A stretch of 64,000 bases of DNA from CAYNST01 sp964434105 (GCA_964434105.1 CAYSTJ010000022.1:1-64000), one strand, 5' to 3'; shown: positions 1-11,961, numbered from the stretch's first letter. Program-made: numbers and translations. The notes: generated by a model from the sequence alone, not told the origin.

Positions 1-120
1 CCTTTTTTTGATTAAAAGTCCATACCTTGTTTTGCTAACGCATCAATAATCGGCGGCTGGAACGGAACGGAGTGAAGCGCAGTGCAAGCCGTCCGACGCC
101 GAAGGCGCGTAGTTGATTCA

Positions 121-369
121 CTAGTTTAGCGGCAGAGGTTCAGCCGTCCCCGCCAATAAGCGTAATGAAAAAATTACCAGCCACGCTCCGCCAACGCCGT
201 AGAGAATAAACATGAGCCAATACCCCAGGGGCTCATCAGTTCTGGTGAATTCCACACGGCCCATTAAGCCATGGCCGCAAGGAAGTCGACCAGATGTTAA
301 AGAGCGCCAGTCCACGATAAGCAGACCTGCACCGAGAATAGAAAACAGTATGCCTTGAAAAATTGCCAT
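121..369 (-). CDS. small two-TM membrane protein
   Basis: An 82-residue protein of unknown function. It has a hydrophobic segment at about residues 3-20 and a second at about residues 48-70, separated by a short polar loop containing Arg and Cys residues, and it ends in a short polar tail. This suggests a two-pass inner-membrane protein. The start is an ATG with a weak purine-rich upstream stretch (GGAACAGG). It lies 39 bases downstream of another minus-strand membrane protein gene, so the two are probably cotranscribed. I do not recognise the family, and no catalytic motif is visible. Confidence 0.6.
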   Translation of the reverse strand: MAIFQGILFSILGAGLLIVDWRSLTSGRLPCGHGLMGRVEFTRTDEPLGYWLMFILYGVGGAWLVIFSLRLLAGTAEPLPLN

Positions 370-408
370 GCCTGTTCCAGTCAGGAATAGATTAGATGCA
401 GATAGCCG

Positions 409-765
409 TTATCCAGCCGCCTTGCTCAAAGCCAGTTTGGCACCAAAATATGCAGCGATGAACTGGGGAATGGAAATAATTACCATAAAAATCACGGCGA
501 ATGGTAATAGAGAGAGCGAACTGCCATTCAGCAAAGCCCCGACCATCTGACCGCCAGCCATGCTGAGCGCCCAGCGCCAGGGCCTGTTTGGGAAGTGATA
601 GGCGATGGCAAAGGCGGTAAAGGCCATCAGTGGAATGCCCAGCACATAATAAGAACCATGATCCCAAGCCTCGTTTCTGCCCGTTACCATGACGATCGAC
701 AGGTAAACGACCAGCGCGCACAGGAATGAAGCCATGTAGGGGAAAAAGGAATCGTTGTTTTTCAT
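409..765 (-). CDS. small four-TM membrane protein
   Basis: A 118-residue hydrophobic protein with about four predicted membrane segments (roughly residues 9-27, 41-60, 65-82 and 86-112). The ATG start has an AAGGA ribosome-binding site 8 bases upstream (on the minus strand), which supports expression. It is followed after 39 bases by a second small membrane protein gene on the same strand. No family or motif is recognised, and no function can be assigned beyond an integral inner-membrane protein. Confidence 0.6.
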   Translation of the reverse strand: MKNNDSFFPYMASFLCALVVYLSIVMVTGRNEAWDHGSYYVLGIPLMAFTAFAIAYHFPNRPWRWALSMAGGQMVGALLNGSSLSLLPFAVIFMVIISIPQFIAAYFGAKLALSKAAG

Positions 766-1235
766 GGTTTTTAGTTCCTTAAATCATAGCCTCAAAGGCC
801 ATTTGTCCGAAGTCGATATCTCAATCCACCTAGCCATTAAACCTACGCTCAAACGCCCATTTGGTCAAGGTTTCCGGATGATTGGTCCGTTAGCATCGAG
901 CACGCTAACGGTCACTGAGTCTCATAGCCATTATGTCAGGACGATCAATGTATTCGATTGATTTCCAAATCCAAATTTTCCATTCGTTGATGCCGGCGCC
1001 ATGCGGGGCAAGCGTTTTATCAGAAGTTGCAGAGCGAACACGCCGCAGTCGCTCCCGTCGGCAGGTTGTTCGCGCAATTATGAAATCTATGAACCTATCG
1101 TCACTAAAAATGATTGATAGTGATTTGCATTTAGTTTAGGGTTCTACGCCTAAATCGACGCTCTGGGAAGATGCGGTGCCCCCCTATCCGCTCGATACAA
1201 GCACAATCCCGTCTTTTAACACTGGAATTTTTGAC
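766..1235. other. intergenic region, divergent promoter space
   Basis: About 470 bases without a convincing gene, lying between the divergent membrane-protein pair and the lipoprotein gene. Short open frames here lack ribosome-binding sites and coding character. It must hold the promoters of both flanking units, but I cannot place them with confidence. Confidence 0.4.
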
Positions 1236-2780
1236 ATGACAAACAAGTTAAAATTGATCATATCCGTTGCAAGCTCGTTGCTGATATTGGCCGGCTGTGA
1301 AAGCGGCGATGACGGGGCTGCTGGACCGGCGGGCCCCGCAGGTCCAGCCGGTCCGGCAGGGCCTTCAGGCCCGGCGGGCGTTTCAGGTTCAAGTATCGTT
1401 GTTGCGGCGGATAGAACAATCACTGCGGCCAACGATTTGCGTGGCCTGACCTATGCCAGAGTGGCACCCAACGCCGGCAAAATCTACGCATCCGGCCATG
1501 TTGGAACCACCAACGAAGACCGTCAGGTCGTTGTCGCACGCTTCAATGCGGACGGCACGCCGGATGTTACGTTCGGCGACGACGGTTTTGTAGAATTGCA
1601 GGCGACAGCCGAGCAGGCCGATAACGATGAAACGTCTTTGGGTATCGCTGAGTTGCAAAGCGGTGATGTGGTTGCTATCGCCCATGCCGCCGACGAAGAT
1701 GGCGGTCAATCGGTCTATATGTTCCGTCTGACGCCAGAGGGTGAGCAGGTAGAAGGCTGGGGCGATGCCGAGGGCAAAGTCGAAGTCGTGTTCGGCTGGG
1801 CGAATGCCGATAATGCCGGCTACCCAGGTGCCCCGGCGACCTTGCCTTCGGATACAGCCTGGGATGTCCAGGTGGACCGCAGCATTGAAGGCGACCGCGT
1901 GGTGGTATTCGGCTTTGGTTCGGCACCGGGCGGCGTTCGTACCGACAATGACCGGTTTGTTACCCGGCTCAACATCACCGAGACTGGAGCAGAGCAGGAT
2001 GCGACGTTTAACGATGGCGAAGTCTACAGTTTCCATTCCGTCGGCACCCTCAGTGATAATGCCCGCCGCGGGACGGTTGAAGCTGACGGCAAAATCGTCT
2101 CGGCAGGTTACACCAATCTCGGCGAGGGGCTGGGTAATCATATTATTCTTATTCGCCTGACCGCTGATGGCACGCTGGATGAGACGTTCGGTGGCTTCAG
2201 TTCCGAGCCCGACGCCGTGGCTGCAACGCCTGGTATTGCTGTGTTTAACCCGTTTAAAGTTGATGGCGGATACGCCGAGGCCTATGCAGCCGGCTATCAG
2301 GAAGGTACGGCGTCGTATGTGACTGCAGGTTATGGCGGGGCGACGGGCAGCGAAATTGAATCCAGCTTTGGTTACCAAACCACACTGGCTCAGGATATTG
2401 TGAGCTTCAGAGTCTCTGGCGGCGAAGCGTCGGATATTGATATGAGCTTTGGCGACACCGGGAATATGGCGATTCAGAGTGAAGGCATGGGCTTTCCGTC
2501 CAACGAAGACCGGGGTCGACATATCGTCATCCTGCCGGATGATTGCGCCATCATCGCCGGGCGTTTTGGCGGTACTCCCGCCGCCGTTGTGCTGACACAA
2601 GATGGTCAGCCCGATTCCAGCGTATTTGGCGATGGCGTTATTGAACTGCCACATGACACGATCAGTGCGCAATTCTTCGGCGCTGCCCTGTCCGAAAGCG
2701 GCAACCGTGTCGCGCTGACCACCAATAACGATGCCAACGGCGCGAGACTGGTGGTATTGAAAATCGGGGCGTCCGAGTAA
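1236..2780 (+). CDS. lipoprotein with collagen-like linker and delta-60 repeats
   Basis: A 514-residue surface or periplasmic lipoprotein. The signal peptide ends in a lipobox (LILAGC, Cys at about residue 21). It is followed by a glycine-proline-alanine triplet stretch (GPAGPAGPAG type, about residues 28-50) that resembles a short collagen-like linker. The rest contains repeats such as RFNADGTPDVTFGDDGF and RLTADGTLDETFG, which match the pattern of the delta-60 repeat family (TIGR02608), so a beta-propeller-like extracellular domain is likely. The ATG at 1236 is preferred over an upstream in-frame start because it directly begins the signal peptide. An 8-bp inverted repeat (2821-2828 with 2848-2855) follows the stop but lacks a T-run. 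Ligand and role are unknown. Confidence 0.8.
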   Translation: MTNKLKLIISVASSLLILAGCESGDDGAAGPAGPAGPAGPAGPSGPAGVSGSSIVVAADRTITAANDLRGLTYARVAPNAGKIYASGHVGTTNEDRQVVVARFNADGTPDVTFGDDGFVELQATAEQADNDETSLGIAELQSGDVVAIAHAADEDGGQSVYMFRLTPEGEQVEGWGDAEGKVEVVFGWANADNAGYPGAPATLPSDTAWDVQVDRSIEGDRVVVFGFGSAPGGVRTDNDRFVTRLNITETGAEQDATFNDGEVYSFHSVGTLSDNARRGTVEADGKIVSAGYTNLGEGLGNHIILIRLTADGTLDETFGGFSSEPDAVAATPGIAVFNPFKVDGGYAEAYAAGYQEGTASYVTAGYGGATGSEIESSFGYQTTLAQDIVSFRVSGGEASDIDMSFGDTGNMAIQSEGMGFPSNEDRGRHIVILPDDCAIIAGRFGGTPAAVVLTQDGQPDSSVFGDGVIELPHDTISAQFFGAALSESGNRVALTTNNDANGARLVVLKIGASE

Positions 2781-2954
2781 GTCTGGTCAGCAAGAGATGT
2801 CGGGCCCTATCTACACGACGCCAGCACGTCCCGGTTTTATCAATCGGCGTGCTGGTGCGTTAAGGCTGTGGTGAGTTTACGCATCATGTAGAATGGCGCT
2901 CGTTTTTGCGGCTTCACTCGAAGCCGTTTTATTCGTTTTGGAGAGAGCCTTTTT

Positions 2955-4256
2955 ATGCATGCGAATCGCCTATGTTCTGAGCTGATGCAACGCAGCCGCC
3001 AGTGTCTTGTCATGCTGGTTCTGACTATGATTACAGCGGCCTGCTCAAGCGGCGGCGGCAGTAGCGACGGCACTAATAGTAGTAGCAGTAGTAGTGGTGG
3101 CGGTAATAGTAGTGGCAGTAGTAGTAGCGGGGGCGGTCCCACCGGTGATGAAGCCCGTCGCGCCGTGCTCAGTGATATTGGCGAAGCGATAATATTGCCT
3201 GCGTTGCAGGACTTTGACGCAACGGCCGCTGCACTCAAAGCCGCCGTTGATGCGCTCGCGGCGTCACCAGACGATGCCGACCTCCTGGCCGCTGCACGCG
3301 AGGCCTGGGAGCAGGCAATGACGTCCTGGCAGCGAAACGAAGTGTTGCAGGTTGGCCCGGCGGGCCGCTCGTCCAATCCGGATATGGTGGCCGGAGGTCA
3401 GGATTTTCGTGAGCTTATTTACTCCTGGCCCATTACCCTCGATGTTTGCGGCCTTGAGGCGGCAGCCGATGCGGGCGCTCCGGTCAATGCCAATACGTCC
3501 ATCAATATTGTCGGCCTGGGTGCAATAGAACATCTGCTGTTTACCGGGGCAGCGCCCGATACTTGCGCTGCGCAACCTGACGCAGGAGAGCGCGCGCTTC
3601 ACGCGCAAAGGCTGGCAGTCCGGCTGGCCCTGGTTGCCACCAGCCTGCGCAACCGCTGGGAGCCTGACGGTGGAAACTTTCTTGGGCAATGGCGTACGGC
3701 TGGGCTTGACAGCACATTTTATATGCGGCCCCAGGATGCCTTGAATGCCCTGTCGATAGCCCTCTTCTACGTTGAAAAAACCTCTAAAGATCTGAAAGTT
3801 GCCTACACCACGGGCGTGGGCGCTACTGGCCTGACCTGCAGTAATCCGACGAGTTGCCCGGAGTTTCTGGAATCGCGACTGTCACGCCACTCAGGCGCAA
3901 ATATTCTGGCCAATGTGCAGGTGTTTCGCGATGTGTTTACCGGCGTGAATGGCCAACTCGGCCTGAACGACCTGCTTGAAGGCATTGGTCGTACCGATCT
4001 GGCGACGGACATCATTACCCAGATTGACGCGGTACTGGCGTTGCTGGAAGCAATTGAAGACGAACAGGGTCTTGACGCGGCCGTCGAAAACATCACTGAT
4101 CGTACAGAGTGTCTGAATGCGTTTGCAAGTTCCAGCGGATTGCCGCCCTGTGCCCTGCTCGGCCATATGAAAGCAGCCATGGACACCTTTCGTGGACCGA
4201 TAGTGTCTGCGCTGAGTCTGGCGGTACCCAGTGGCGCGGCTGGCGACAACGATTGA
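2955..4256 (+). CDS. imelysin-like lipoprotein (iron uptake associated)
   Basis: A 433-residue lipoprotein. The signal peptide ends at a lipobox (TAAC, Cys near residue 30), and a Ser/Gly linker of about 35 residues follows. The mature domain resembles the imelysin family (peptidase M75 / IrpA-like), usually an outer-membrane or periplasmic protein of iron acquisition. The family's GxHxxE region appears here as GLGAIEHLLF, so the motif histidine is replaced by glycine while the Glu is kept. That is the pattern of imelysin-like proteins lacking the canonical metal motif. A GAGAGAG stretch precedes the ATG. It sits 21 bases upstream of an HTTM membrane protein and a FecA-like TonB receptor, a neighbourhood that supports a role in iron or metal uptake. 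The biochemical activity is unknown. Confidence 0.8.
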   Translation: MHANRLCSELMQRSRQCLVMLVLTMITAACSSGGGSSDGTNSSSSSSGGGNSSGSSSSGGGPTGDEARRAVLSDIGEAIILPALQDFDATAAALKAAVDALAASPDDADLLAAAREAWEQAMTSWQRNEVLQVGPAGRSSNPDMVAGGQDFRELIYSWPITLDVCGLEAAADAGAPVNANTSINIVGLGAIEHLLFTGAAPDTCAAQPDAGERALHAQRLAVRLALVATSLRNRWEPDGGNFLGQWRTAGLDSTFYMRPQDALNALSIALFYVEKTSKDLKVAYTTGVGATGLTCSNPTSCPEFLESRLSRHSGANILANVQVFRDVFTGVNGQLGLNDLLEGIGRTDLATDIITQIDAVLALLEAIEDEQGLDAAVENITDRTECLNAFASSSGLPPCALLGHMKAAMDTFRGPIVSALSLAVPSGAAGDND

Positions 4257-4277
4257 TGGCGAACCGGGGCTGATCTG

Positions 4278-5705
4278 TTGGACACGTCGAGTAGTACTCC
4301 GCTGCGGGAGCCGGCTTTAACCCGTCTGCTGCGTTGGCTTGACGCCCCGCGTGATATCGCTGCCCTGGCAGTGTACCGCATGCTTATCGGCGGGCTGATG
4401 TGCGTGGGTGCGCTGCGCTTTATGAGCAACGGCTGGATTGAGCGCCTTTACCTGGAACCCGATTTTCATTTCAAATATTGGGGTTTCGAATGGGTACAGG
4501 TGCCGGGGCAGGCCGGCCTTTACGCGCTCTACGCCGGTATCGCCCTGGCAGCGTTTATGGTCGCTATCGGCGCCTTTTACCGCGTTGCCATTATCGCTTT
4601 CTGGTGCATGTTTACCTACGCGGAATTGATGGATGTCACAACCTATCTCAATCATTATTACTTCATCAGCCTGCTGACGCTTATCCTCTGCTTTCTTTCT
4701 CCCCACCGCGCATGGTCTGTAGACGCATGGCTGAGGCCCCGGCTGCGCGCTACCACGTTGCCGGCCTGGCAGACCTACTGGCTTTGCTTTCAGGTAGGTC
4801 TGCTGTATTTCTATGCGGGCTGGGCCAAATTCGAAACCGACTGGCTGCTCCACGCCCAGCCACTGAATATCTGGTTGCCCCCCCACAGCGGTCTGCCCCT
4901 GCTTGGGCCGTTTCTGGAGATGCCATGGGTACACTATCTGTTTTCGTGGTTTGCCTTTCTCTTCGACGTTACAATCATCGGTTTTATGCTCTGGCGCAAG
5001 TCCCGGCCCTGGGCGTTTATCGTGATTTTGGTGTTCCATTTTTTCACCCATTTGTTTTTTAATATCGGCCTGTTCCCTTTTATTATGGTGTTCTCGATAT
5101 TGATATTTTTCGATGCCGACTGGCCGCGCAAAGTGTTGGCTTTACTGCGACTGCCCGTGCCCTCGATGCCGGCGGGGCAACGCCACGCGCCAGCCCGGCG
5201 CTGGTCATCAATGGGGGCAGGATTCGCCGTGGTGGTGTTTTCATTTTGCACGTTGCAGGCGATGTTGCCCGTGCGCCAGTGGTTGTATCCGGGCACTGTG
5301 CTTTGGCACGAGCAGGGTATGCGGTTTTCGTGGCGTGTTATGCTGCGCGAAAAATCCGGCAGTCTGCAATACCGCGTGGTAACTGCCAGCGGTGCGCAGG
5401 TCGTGGTTTCGCCACACGAGTACCTCACCGAGGAGCAATACCGGGAGATGGTGGGCCAGCCGGATATGATCCTGCAATTGGCGCATCATATCCGGGAGGA
5501 TTATGCGTCCAGGGGACTTGGGCCGGTCAGGATTTATGCTGACGCACTGGTGTCGCTTAACGGGCGACCTATGCGGCCTTTAATCAATCCGCAAGTTGAC
5601 CTTGCCCAGGTCAGGGACGGCCTGGGTCGCGCTTACTGGGTAACCGCACCACCCAGTGAACCACCACCGCTGCATCGGCGCCTGCAGCTGGTCACACAAC
5701 CGTGA
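4278..5705 (+). CDS. HTTM-domain membrane protein (gamma-carboxylase-like)
   Basis: A 475-residue polytopic membrane protein with many hydrophobic helices across residues 25-330 and a soluble C-terminal part. The helices and the NHYYFISL and HFFTHLFFNIG motifs fit the HTTM domain shared with vitamin K-dependent gamma-carboxylase. Bacterial members are mostly uncharacterised. The open frame begins with TTG 21 bases after the imelysin-like gene, and no better ATG covers the first helix, so translation may be coupled. Its place between an imelysin-like lipoprotein and a TonB receptor suggests a part in the same uptake process, perhaps modifying a partner protein. That last point is inference. 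Confidence 0.8.
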   Translation: MDTSSSTPLREPALTRLLRWLDAPRDIAALAVYRMLIGGLMCVGALRFMSNGWIERLYLEPDFHFKYWGFEWVQVPGQAGLYALYAGIALAAFMVAIGAFYRVAIIAFWCMFTYAELMDVTTYLNHYYFISLLTLILCFLSPHRAWSVDAWLRPRLRATTLPAWQTYWLCFQVGLLYFYAGWAKFETDWLLHAQPLNIWLPPHSGLPLLGPFLEMPWVHYLFSWFAFLFDVTIIGFMLWRKSRPWAFIVILVFHFFTHLFFNIGLFPFIMVFSILIFFDADWPRKVLALLRLPVPSMPAGQRHAPARRWSSMGAGFAVVVFSFCTLQAMLPVRQWLYPGTVLWHEQGMRFSWRVMLREKSGSLQYRVVTASGAQVVVSPHEYLTEEQYREMVGQPDMILQLAHHIREDYASRGLGPVRIYADALVSLNGRPMRPLINPQVDLAQVRDGLGRAYWVTAPPSEPPPLHRRLQLVTQP

Positions 5706-5810
5706 CCGCGCACCAGCAATGCCATTCGACCGGCAATGCGCCTTCGGTAACAACGGTATGCCCTGGCTGCTCGAACACGAACGGCGCCGCCGAATCTTCG
5801 TTCCAAACAC

Positions 5811-8009
<2,199 letters not shown>

Positions 8010-8048
8010 TCCAAACCGGGGCCGGATCCGATCAACCCTGCGCGGCCC

Positions 8049-8515
8049 TTACTCCAAAACCCTCAGGCTGGACTGTTGCAGCCCACATGAACGGGCAAGC
8101 GCACCCAGTCGCGGTTCAAATGCGATGGTATGCCAGTGATCACCTGCACCGGGCAGATAAGGCTGCCGGCTACCGCTGGCGAGTGCCAGATGACAGACGG
8201 CCGCTTCCCGGCAGGGTCGCCCGCTCACGTAATAGAGCCCGGCTTTATCCATTGACAGGAAACGGCTGTTACCCGGCAATGCCCTGTGCAAATTCTCCGG
8301 TTCCCCGGTGTTGGCTCAAACACGGTCTGATCCAGTTTCAAAAACGCAATGCGGGTGGTGTCGTCGTGCAAGCGGACACCGCTGTCATGCCGTTGTATAC
8401 CCGTGTCATCGACGGATTGGTCACGTGATCCAAAACGTCTACTGTTTCCAGACGCGGCGGGTCGATATTGTCTGCGGCGGTTCCGATCAATGGTATTTCC
8501 CCTATCAGCTATTAT
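8049..8515 (-). pseudogene. degraded coding remnant with two apparent frameshifts
   Basis: Three overlapping minus-strand frames read together as one coherent protein tail of about 150 residues. The first frame begins just after stop codons near 8515 (IPLIGTAADNIDPPRLETVD) and continues to NGMTAV near 8375. The second gives RLHDDTTRIAFLKLDQTVFE to about 8295. The third gives ENLHRALPGNSRFLSMDKAG and runs to the stop at 8049. A single-base shift at each join would restore reading. The 3' part (LYYVSG followed by HLALASGS) resembles a beta-propeller blade, but I cannot name the family. It could instead be two sequencing errors in a live gene, or chance. Confidence 0.35.
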
Positions 8516-8731
8516 TGTACAAGTAGTGTGCAGGAATCCCGTGGGCGCAGACAAATCTCAGTGAGCTTTATCTGCCATATATCACTTTGATTGTGAAAGA
8601 GATTGAATGGTAAGCACGACATCAGCGAGCTTTCCGGCATTGGTCAGTGCAATACCCCCCGGTTTGCATGAGTTTTTGCAGGGTAGAGCGTGGCCCGTCC
8701 ACGCCGACACAGCCAACCGCACAGCAGGTGA

Positions 8732-9301
8732 ATGACCATGAAACGACCTCTATTGATAATGCCCACCCTCGCGCTCGTTCTCACGTTTGGCTTGTCGGCG
8801 GCGACAGTGGCCGAGCCGGACCCACGGCACATTTACCTGAACGAAAATCTGGGTTTCAATGTAAAAGGCTATAACTACGCGCAGTCAGAATTTCCATGTA
8901 ATCTCGACAAGGTGCTGGTCGAACAGATCGTCCAACGCGGTAAAAAACAGGGTTTGAAAATCGAGGCGGTCACCGCCGCTGAAATACTGAAAAATGCCGA
9001 ACGCCCGGTATTGGCAATTGATATAGATGCACTGGTGTTGAATGAGAATTTTGCGTTCGGTACCCGAACACACAGTAACCTGCCCAGTGTCCGAATAACG
9101 GCTGCCCTGATCAAGGACCAGTCCGCCGATGGTTTCACCACGGCCAAACACAGTTGCGCCATAGCGACCCTCAATGAGCTCACGCCCAGCACCAATGTGC
9201 TCGATATGGGTACCTATGGCAAGACTGTGTGTTCAGTGACCCACCGCTGCTTAAAAGACTTGAGCAGAGATATTGTGCAATGGGTGGAGCCGCAATTATA
9301 A
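8732..9301 (+). CDS. exported protein of unknown function
   Basis: A 189-residue protein with an N-terminal signal peptide (about residues 1-27, ending TVAEP), probably periplasmic. The mature part contains four cysteines (about residues 56, 142, 168 and 174) that could form disulfides. I do not recognise the family. The ATG at 8732 follows an AGG-containing stretch, and an in-frame ATG two codons later is equally usable. It is flanked by a degraded gene upstream and a small lipoprotein gene downstream, so there is no functional context. Confidence 0.7.
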   Translation: MTMKRPLLIMPTLALVLTFGLSAATVAEPDPRHIYLNENLGFNVKGYNYAQSEFPCNLDKVLVEQIVQRGKKQGLKIEAVTAAEILKNAERPVLAIDIDALVLNENFAFGTRTHSNLPSVRITAALIKDQSADGFTTAKHSCAIATLNELTPSTNVLDMGTYGKTVCSVTHRCLKDLSRDIVQWVEPQL

Positions 9302-9610
9302 GCCGCTGCCCTCGCCGACGTTTTCATTATGGCCGACTATAAAAATCAGGCCCCGAATTTGCATATTACCTTGTCGAGCGGATAGGGCGACCGTTTTCGT
9401 TTTTTGTAACGGAGCATTGTTTAACGGTCGCTTTCCTGTTATACATCCGATTCGCCACGACATTACGTACCGAACGACGTAATGGTTTAATGCCGCTTCA
9501 CCTGTGGCTTGTCAAATGCCCGAAAAAGAGGTCAGGACAGTCACGAAGCTGTGGATGAATCAGTAAACACATATATCCGTTAAAATACCATTACCCATCA
9601 GGAGTGAACT
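9302..9610. other. intergenic region
   Basis: About 310 bases between the exported protein and the small lipoprotein. I see no convincing open frame, stem-loop terminator or RNA gene. The last 15 bases carry the ribosome-binding site of the small lipoprotein. Confidence 0.4.
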
Positions 9611-9781
9611 ATGAGTTACGTAAAACACGCATTTATACTATTCTGTCTGGCGTTTTCACTGGCGGCCTGTGAGTCCGACGGCCCGGCAGAAAACGCGGGT
9701 GAAAGACTGGACGAAGCCGTTGAAAATACCGGTGACGCCATGCGAGACGCCGGCGATAATATCGAAGACACTTTCGATTAA
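9611..9781 (+). CDS. small acidic lipoprotein (56 aa)
   Basis: A 56-residue lipoprotein too short for most open-frame cut-offs. The ATG is preceded by a good AGGAG site 7 bases upstream. The signal peptide ends in a clear lipobox (SLAAC, Cys20). The mature part is a short acidic, probably helical tail with a repeating pattern (AENAGERLDEAVENTGDAMR, then a further similar turn). It resembles the small entericidin-like or membrane-anchored helical lipoproteins common in gammaproteobacteria. The function is unknown; such proteins often affect envelope stress or spacing. Confidence 0.75.
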   Translation: MSYVKHAFILFCLAFSLAACESDGPAENAGERLDEAVENTGDAMRDAGDNIEDTFD

Positions 9782-10029
9782 GCCTATTGGGTTAAATCGG
9801 AAATGGCAGCACCTGGCTGTAGTGATCCTGCGGTCCTGTGTTGCCCGATCCGTGCAGGTTCAACGCTGGGTTGCGGACGTGATCCATGAAAATTTCGCCC
9901 GGTATCGCCGGCACCTGTCACGAGTCTCAATGTAAATTTTACAACAGGGTCCCCGCAAGCAGACTGCCTTCCACGGTATCTTCGCACCCCATCATCCAAT
10001 ACAGCAGCGTTCAATCATTACCCGCAACA

Positions 10030-11064
10030 TCACAAACCCATGCCAAGGTCCAGATAATCCAATGCCGAATAGGTTGCCTGCGCATCGATTTCGCCATCAC
10101 CGTCAGCGTCGAGCGCATACCGTATATTACGCATGGCGTCGACATTGACAATAACCGATCCGCCATCCCTGCCCAACAATATAAATCGCGCGTACCACGG
10201 GCTTCCATCGTCGATGTCAGCGCCATGGATATAATAACTTCCCTGCAAATTGCTGCTATATACCAGGGCGGAAAAAACAGCGACTGGCGCATCAAGTTCA
10301 ACATCGAAATATTCGGATACCACGAGTTCCTGTAACCGATAATGGCCCTGCTGATCCGCCACAGCATAATCGACTTTAAGTCTGTCGCTGGTTATAAACT
10401 GCTCATTAAAGATACCACGGCGCGCGTATTCCACCGGTGCCAGTTCGACCTCGGTTTCACCCGTCAGCATGATCTGGCGTTGAGATTCTGTAAAGGTGGT
10501 TGAAAACCGGTCGTAGGTGATATCGACCCACATGTGTTCGATTGCAGGCTGACTGCCTGACGTATCCAGCCCGGCATTTGCCAGAAAGCGTCGCAGATAA
10601 CTGCCGGACAGCACCTGATTGCGCTTTTCCGTACACCCCCCAATGTCGTATCCATGCAGATCGCCACTTGAAATAACGCCAGCTTCGCGAATGTAACCCG
10701 TAACGTTGATCACGCCCTGCACGGCGCAATCTATAACTTGCGTATCGAAATCACCGGCCAGGACCGCAAGACGCCCGTAATGGAGTGGAGGGTGGCCCAA
10801 CTGAATCGTTCTTACCGTCAAAAAGTCATCCAGCAGGGCATACAAAGAGGCGTCGTCAATCAGGTAATCCAGCCCATCCTGCGGTACCTTATCAAGGTCC
10901 ACCTCAAAAGCGATGGTTGGCGTTATAAAATCCGCGTCTGGAGGGCTAACCGGCGTCGGTGCCGAGGGTTCTTCGTCCGTCGCAGTGGACTGACCGTTCG
11001 TGCACGCCGTAAGCGCCACGACCAATAACAGACATAAAGCAGACAACTTCCCGAACATACCCAT
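10030..11064 (-). CDS. lipoprotein of unknown function with a Ca-binding-like loop
   Basis: A 344-residue lipoprotein. The signal peptide ends at a lipobox (VALTAC, Cys21), and a Thr/Pro/Ser-rich spacer follows (to about residue 45). The body has no recognised domain, although it contains two Cys pairs and, near the C-terminus, a DADGDGEIDAQ loop that matches the EF-hand or dockerin-type calcium-binding pattern (DxDxDG). It probably sits in the outer membrane or periplasm. It is a lone minus-strand gene, convergent with the small lipoprotein gene at 9611-9781 and divergent from the Zur-type regulator. Confidence 0.75.
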   Translation of the reverse strand: MGMFGKLSALCLLLVVALTACTNGQSTATDEEPSAPTPVSPPDADFITPTIAFEVDLDKVPQDGLDYLIDDASLYALLDDFLTVRTIQLGHPPLHYGRLAVLAGDFDTQVIDCAVQGVINVTGYIREAGVISSGDLHGYDIGGCTEKRNQVLSGSYLRRFLANAGLDTSGSQPAIEHMWVDITYDRFSTTFTESQRQIMLTGETEVELAPVEYARRGIFNEQFITSDRLKVDYAVADQQGHYRLQELVVSEYFDVELDAPVAVFSALVYSSNLQGSYYIHGADIDDGSPWYARFILLGRDGGSVIVNVDAMRNIRYALDADGDGEIDAQATYSALDYLDLGMGL

Positions 11065-11481
11065 CGATCCTGCAGCAATTTACTTAAAAACACATTTCGC
11101 GAACAAAAAATACAGCGTCGCCATCTTACCTCAAATCGATAATAGCACCCGTGATCTGCCAACAGTTTCCTGGCGCAAGCCCTCGATACCGGCGGTCAAA
11201 CACAAAGAATCGGTCAGGAATCCCGTTGGTGCAAATCGCCAACATGGCCAAAGGTCGAACCCAGTGACGCTTGCACCCTCAATTGATGCATCATATCATC
11301 TGCCGAAGCGCAGTCTGTATTCGGCCCCGTGGCGCTAAACGTTACGGGTCTATATCCGTTGTGATGGCGTTGGTATTATGGTCGATCGGCACGGGGGCCT
11401 GCCGAATTGCAGCCCTAACCGCCTCGCGGTCGGCCGTAACGCTGGAACAGGCGCGCTCAAACAGGGTTATTGGAACTAGCA
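11065..11481. other. intergenic region upstream of the Fur-family regulator
   Basis: About 415 bases between divergent genes. Short open frames run through it but none has coding character. I looked for a Zur-type palindrome and found none I would defend. Confidence 0.4.
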
Positions 11482-11946
11482 ATGCAAACAGAAGTGGGTG
11501 ATGTCATTATCCGGGCCGAACAGATCTGTCAGTCCAGCGGCGGCCGCCTGACCGACAAGCGCAAACGCATTCTGGAAATCATCCTGCGCTCGAATGTACC
11601 CATGTCGGCCTACGAAGTTGCCGATGCCTATAACCGGCAATCCGATACCGCCATGCCGCCGATGTCGGTTTACCGCATCCTCGATTTTCTGGTGGCAACA
11701 GAGCTGGCGCACAAGCTCGCGTCCGCCAACAAATATGTTGCCTGTTCGCATATCGTCTGCAAACATTCCCACGAAGTTCCCCAGTTTCTGATTTGCCGCG
11801 CCTGTCACAAGGTCAAGGAAATCGCCATCAAAAAAACCATAGTCGACGAGCTGCGAACCAACGTCGACGCCGTTGGCTATAAATTAATGAACACCCAGCT
11901 GGAGCTGGACTGTCTGTGCGAACAATGCACAAAAGATGCGGCGTAA
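11482..11946 (+). CDS. zur: Fur-family regulator, Zur type
   Basis: A 154-residue metalloregulator of the Fur family. The N-terminal winged helix (about residues 8-80) is followed by a dimerisation domain with the His/Cys-rich region VACSHIVCKHSHE. Two CxxC pairs (C105/C108 and C146/C149) form the usual structural zinc site. The MSAYEVADAY and MSVYRILDFL segments match Zur rather than Fur. The ATG at 11482 is chosen over an upstream TTG. The next gene, 15 bases downstream, is a COG0523 GTPase, a classic member of Zur regulons, which supports zinc as the sensed metal. It presumably represses zinc uptake genes when zinc is plentiful. Confidence 0.85.
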   Translation: MQTEVGDVIIRAEQICQSSGGRLTDKRKRILEIILRSNVPMSAYEVADAYNRQSDTAMPPMSVYRILDFLVATELAHKLASANKYVACSHIVCKHSHEVPQFLICRACHKVKEIAIKKTIVDELRTNVDAVGYKLMNTQLELDCLCEQCTKDAA

Positions 11947-11961
11947 CGCGCAAGGACTCAT

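Noticed and set aside
1389..2672. Long minus-strand open frame (427 codons)
   Set aside because: It is antisense to the delta-60 repeat lipoprotein, which has a signal peptide, lipobox and repeats.
11065..11481. Zur box upstream of zur
   Set aside because: No GTTATA-type palindrome could be found by eye.
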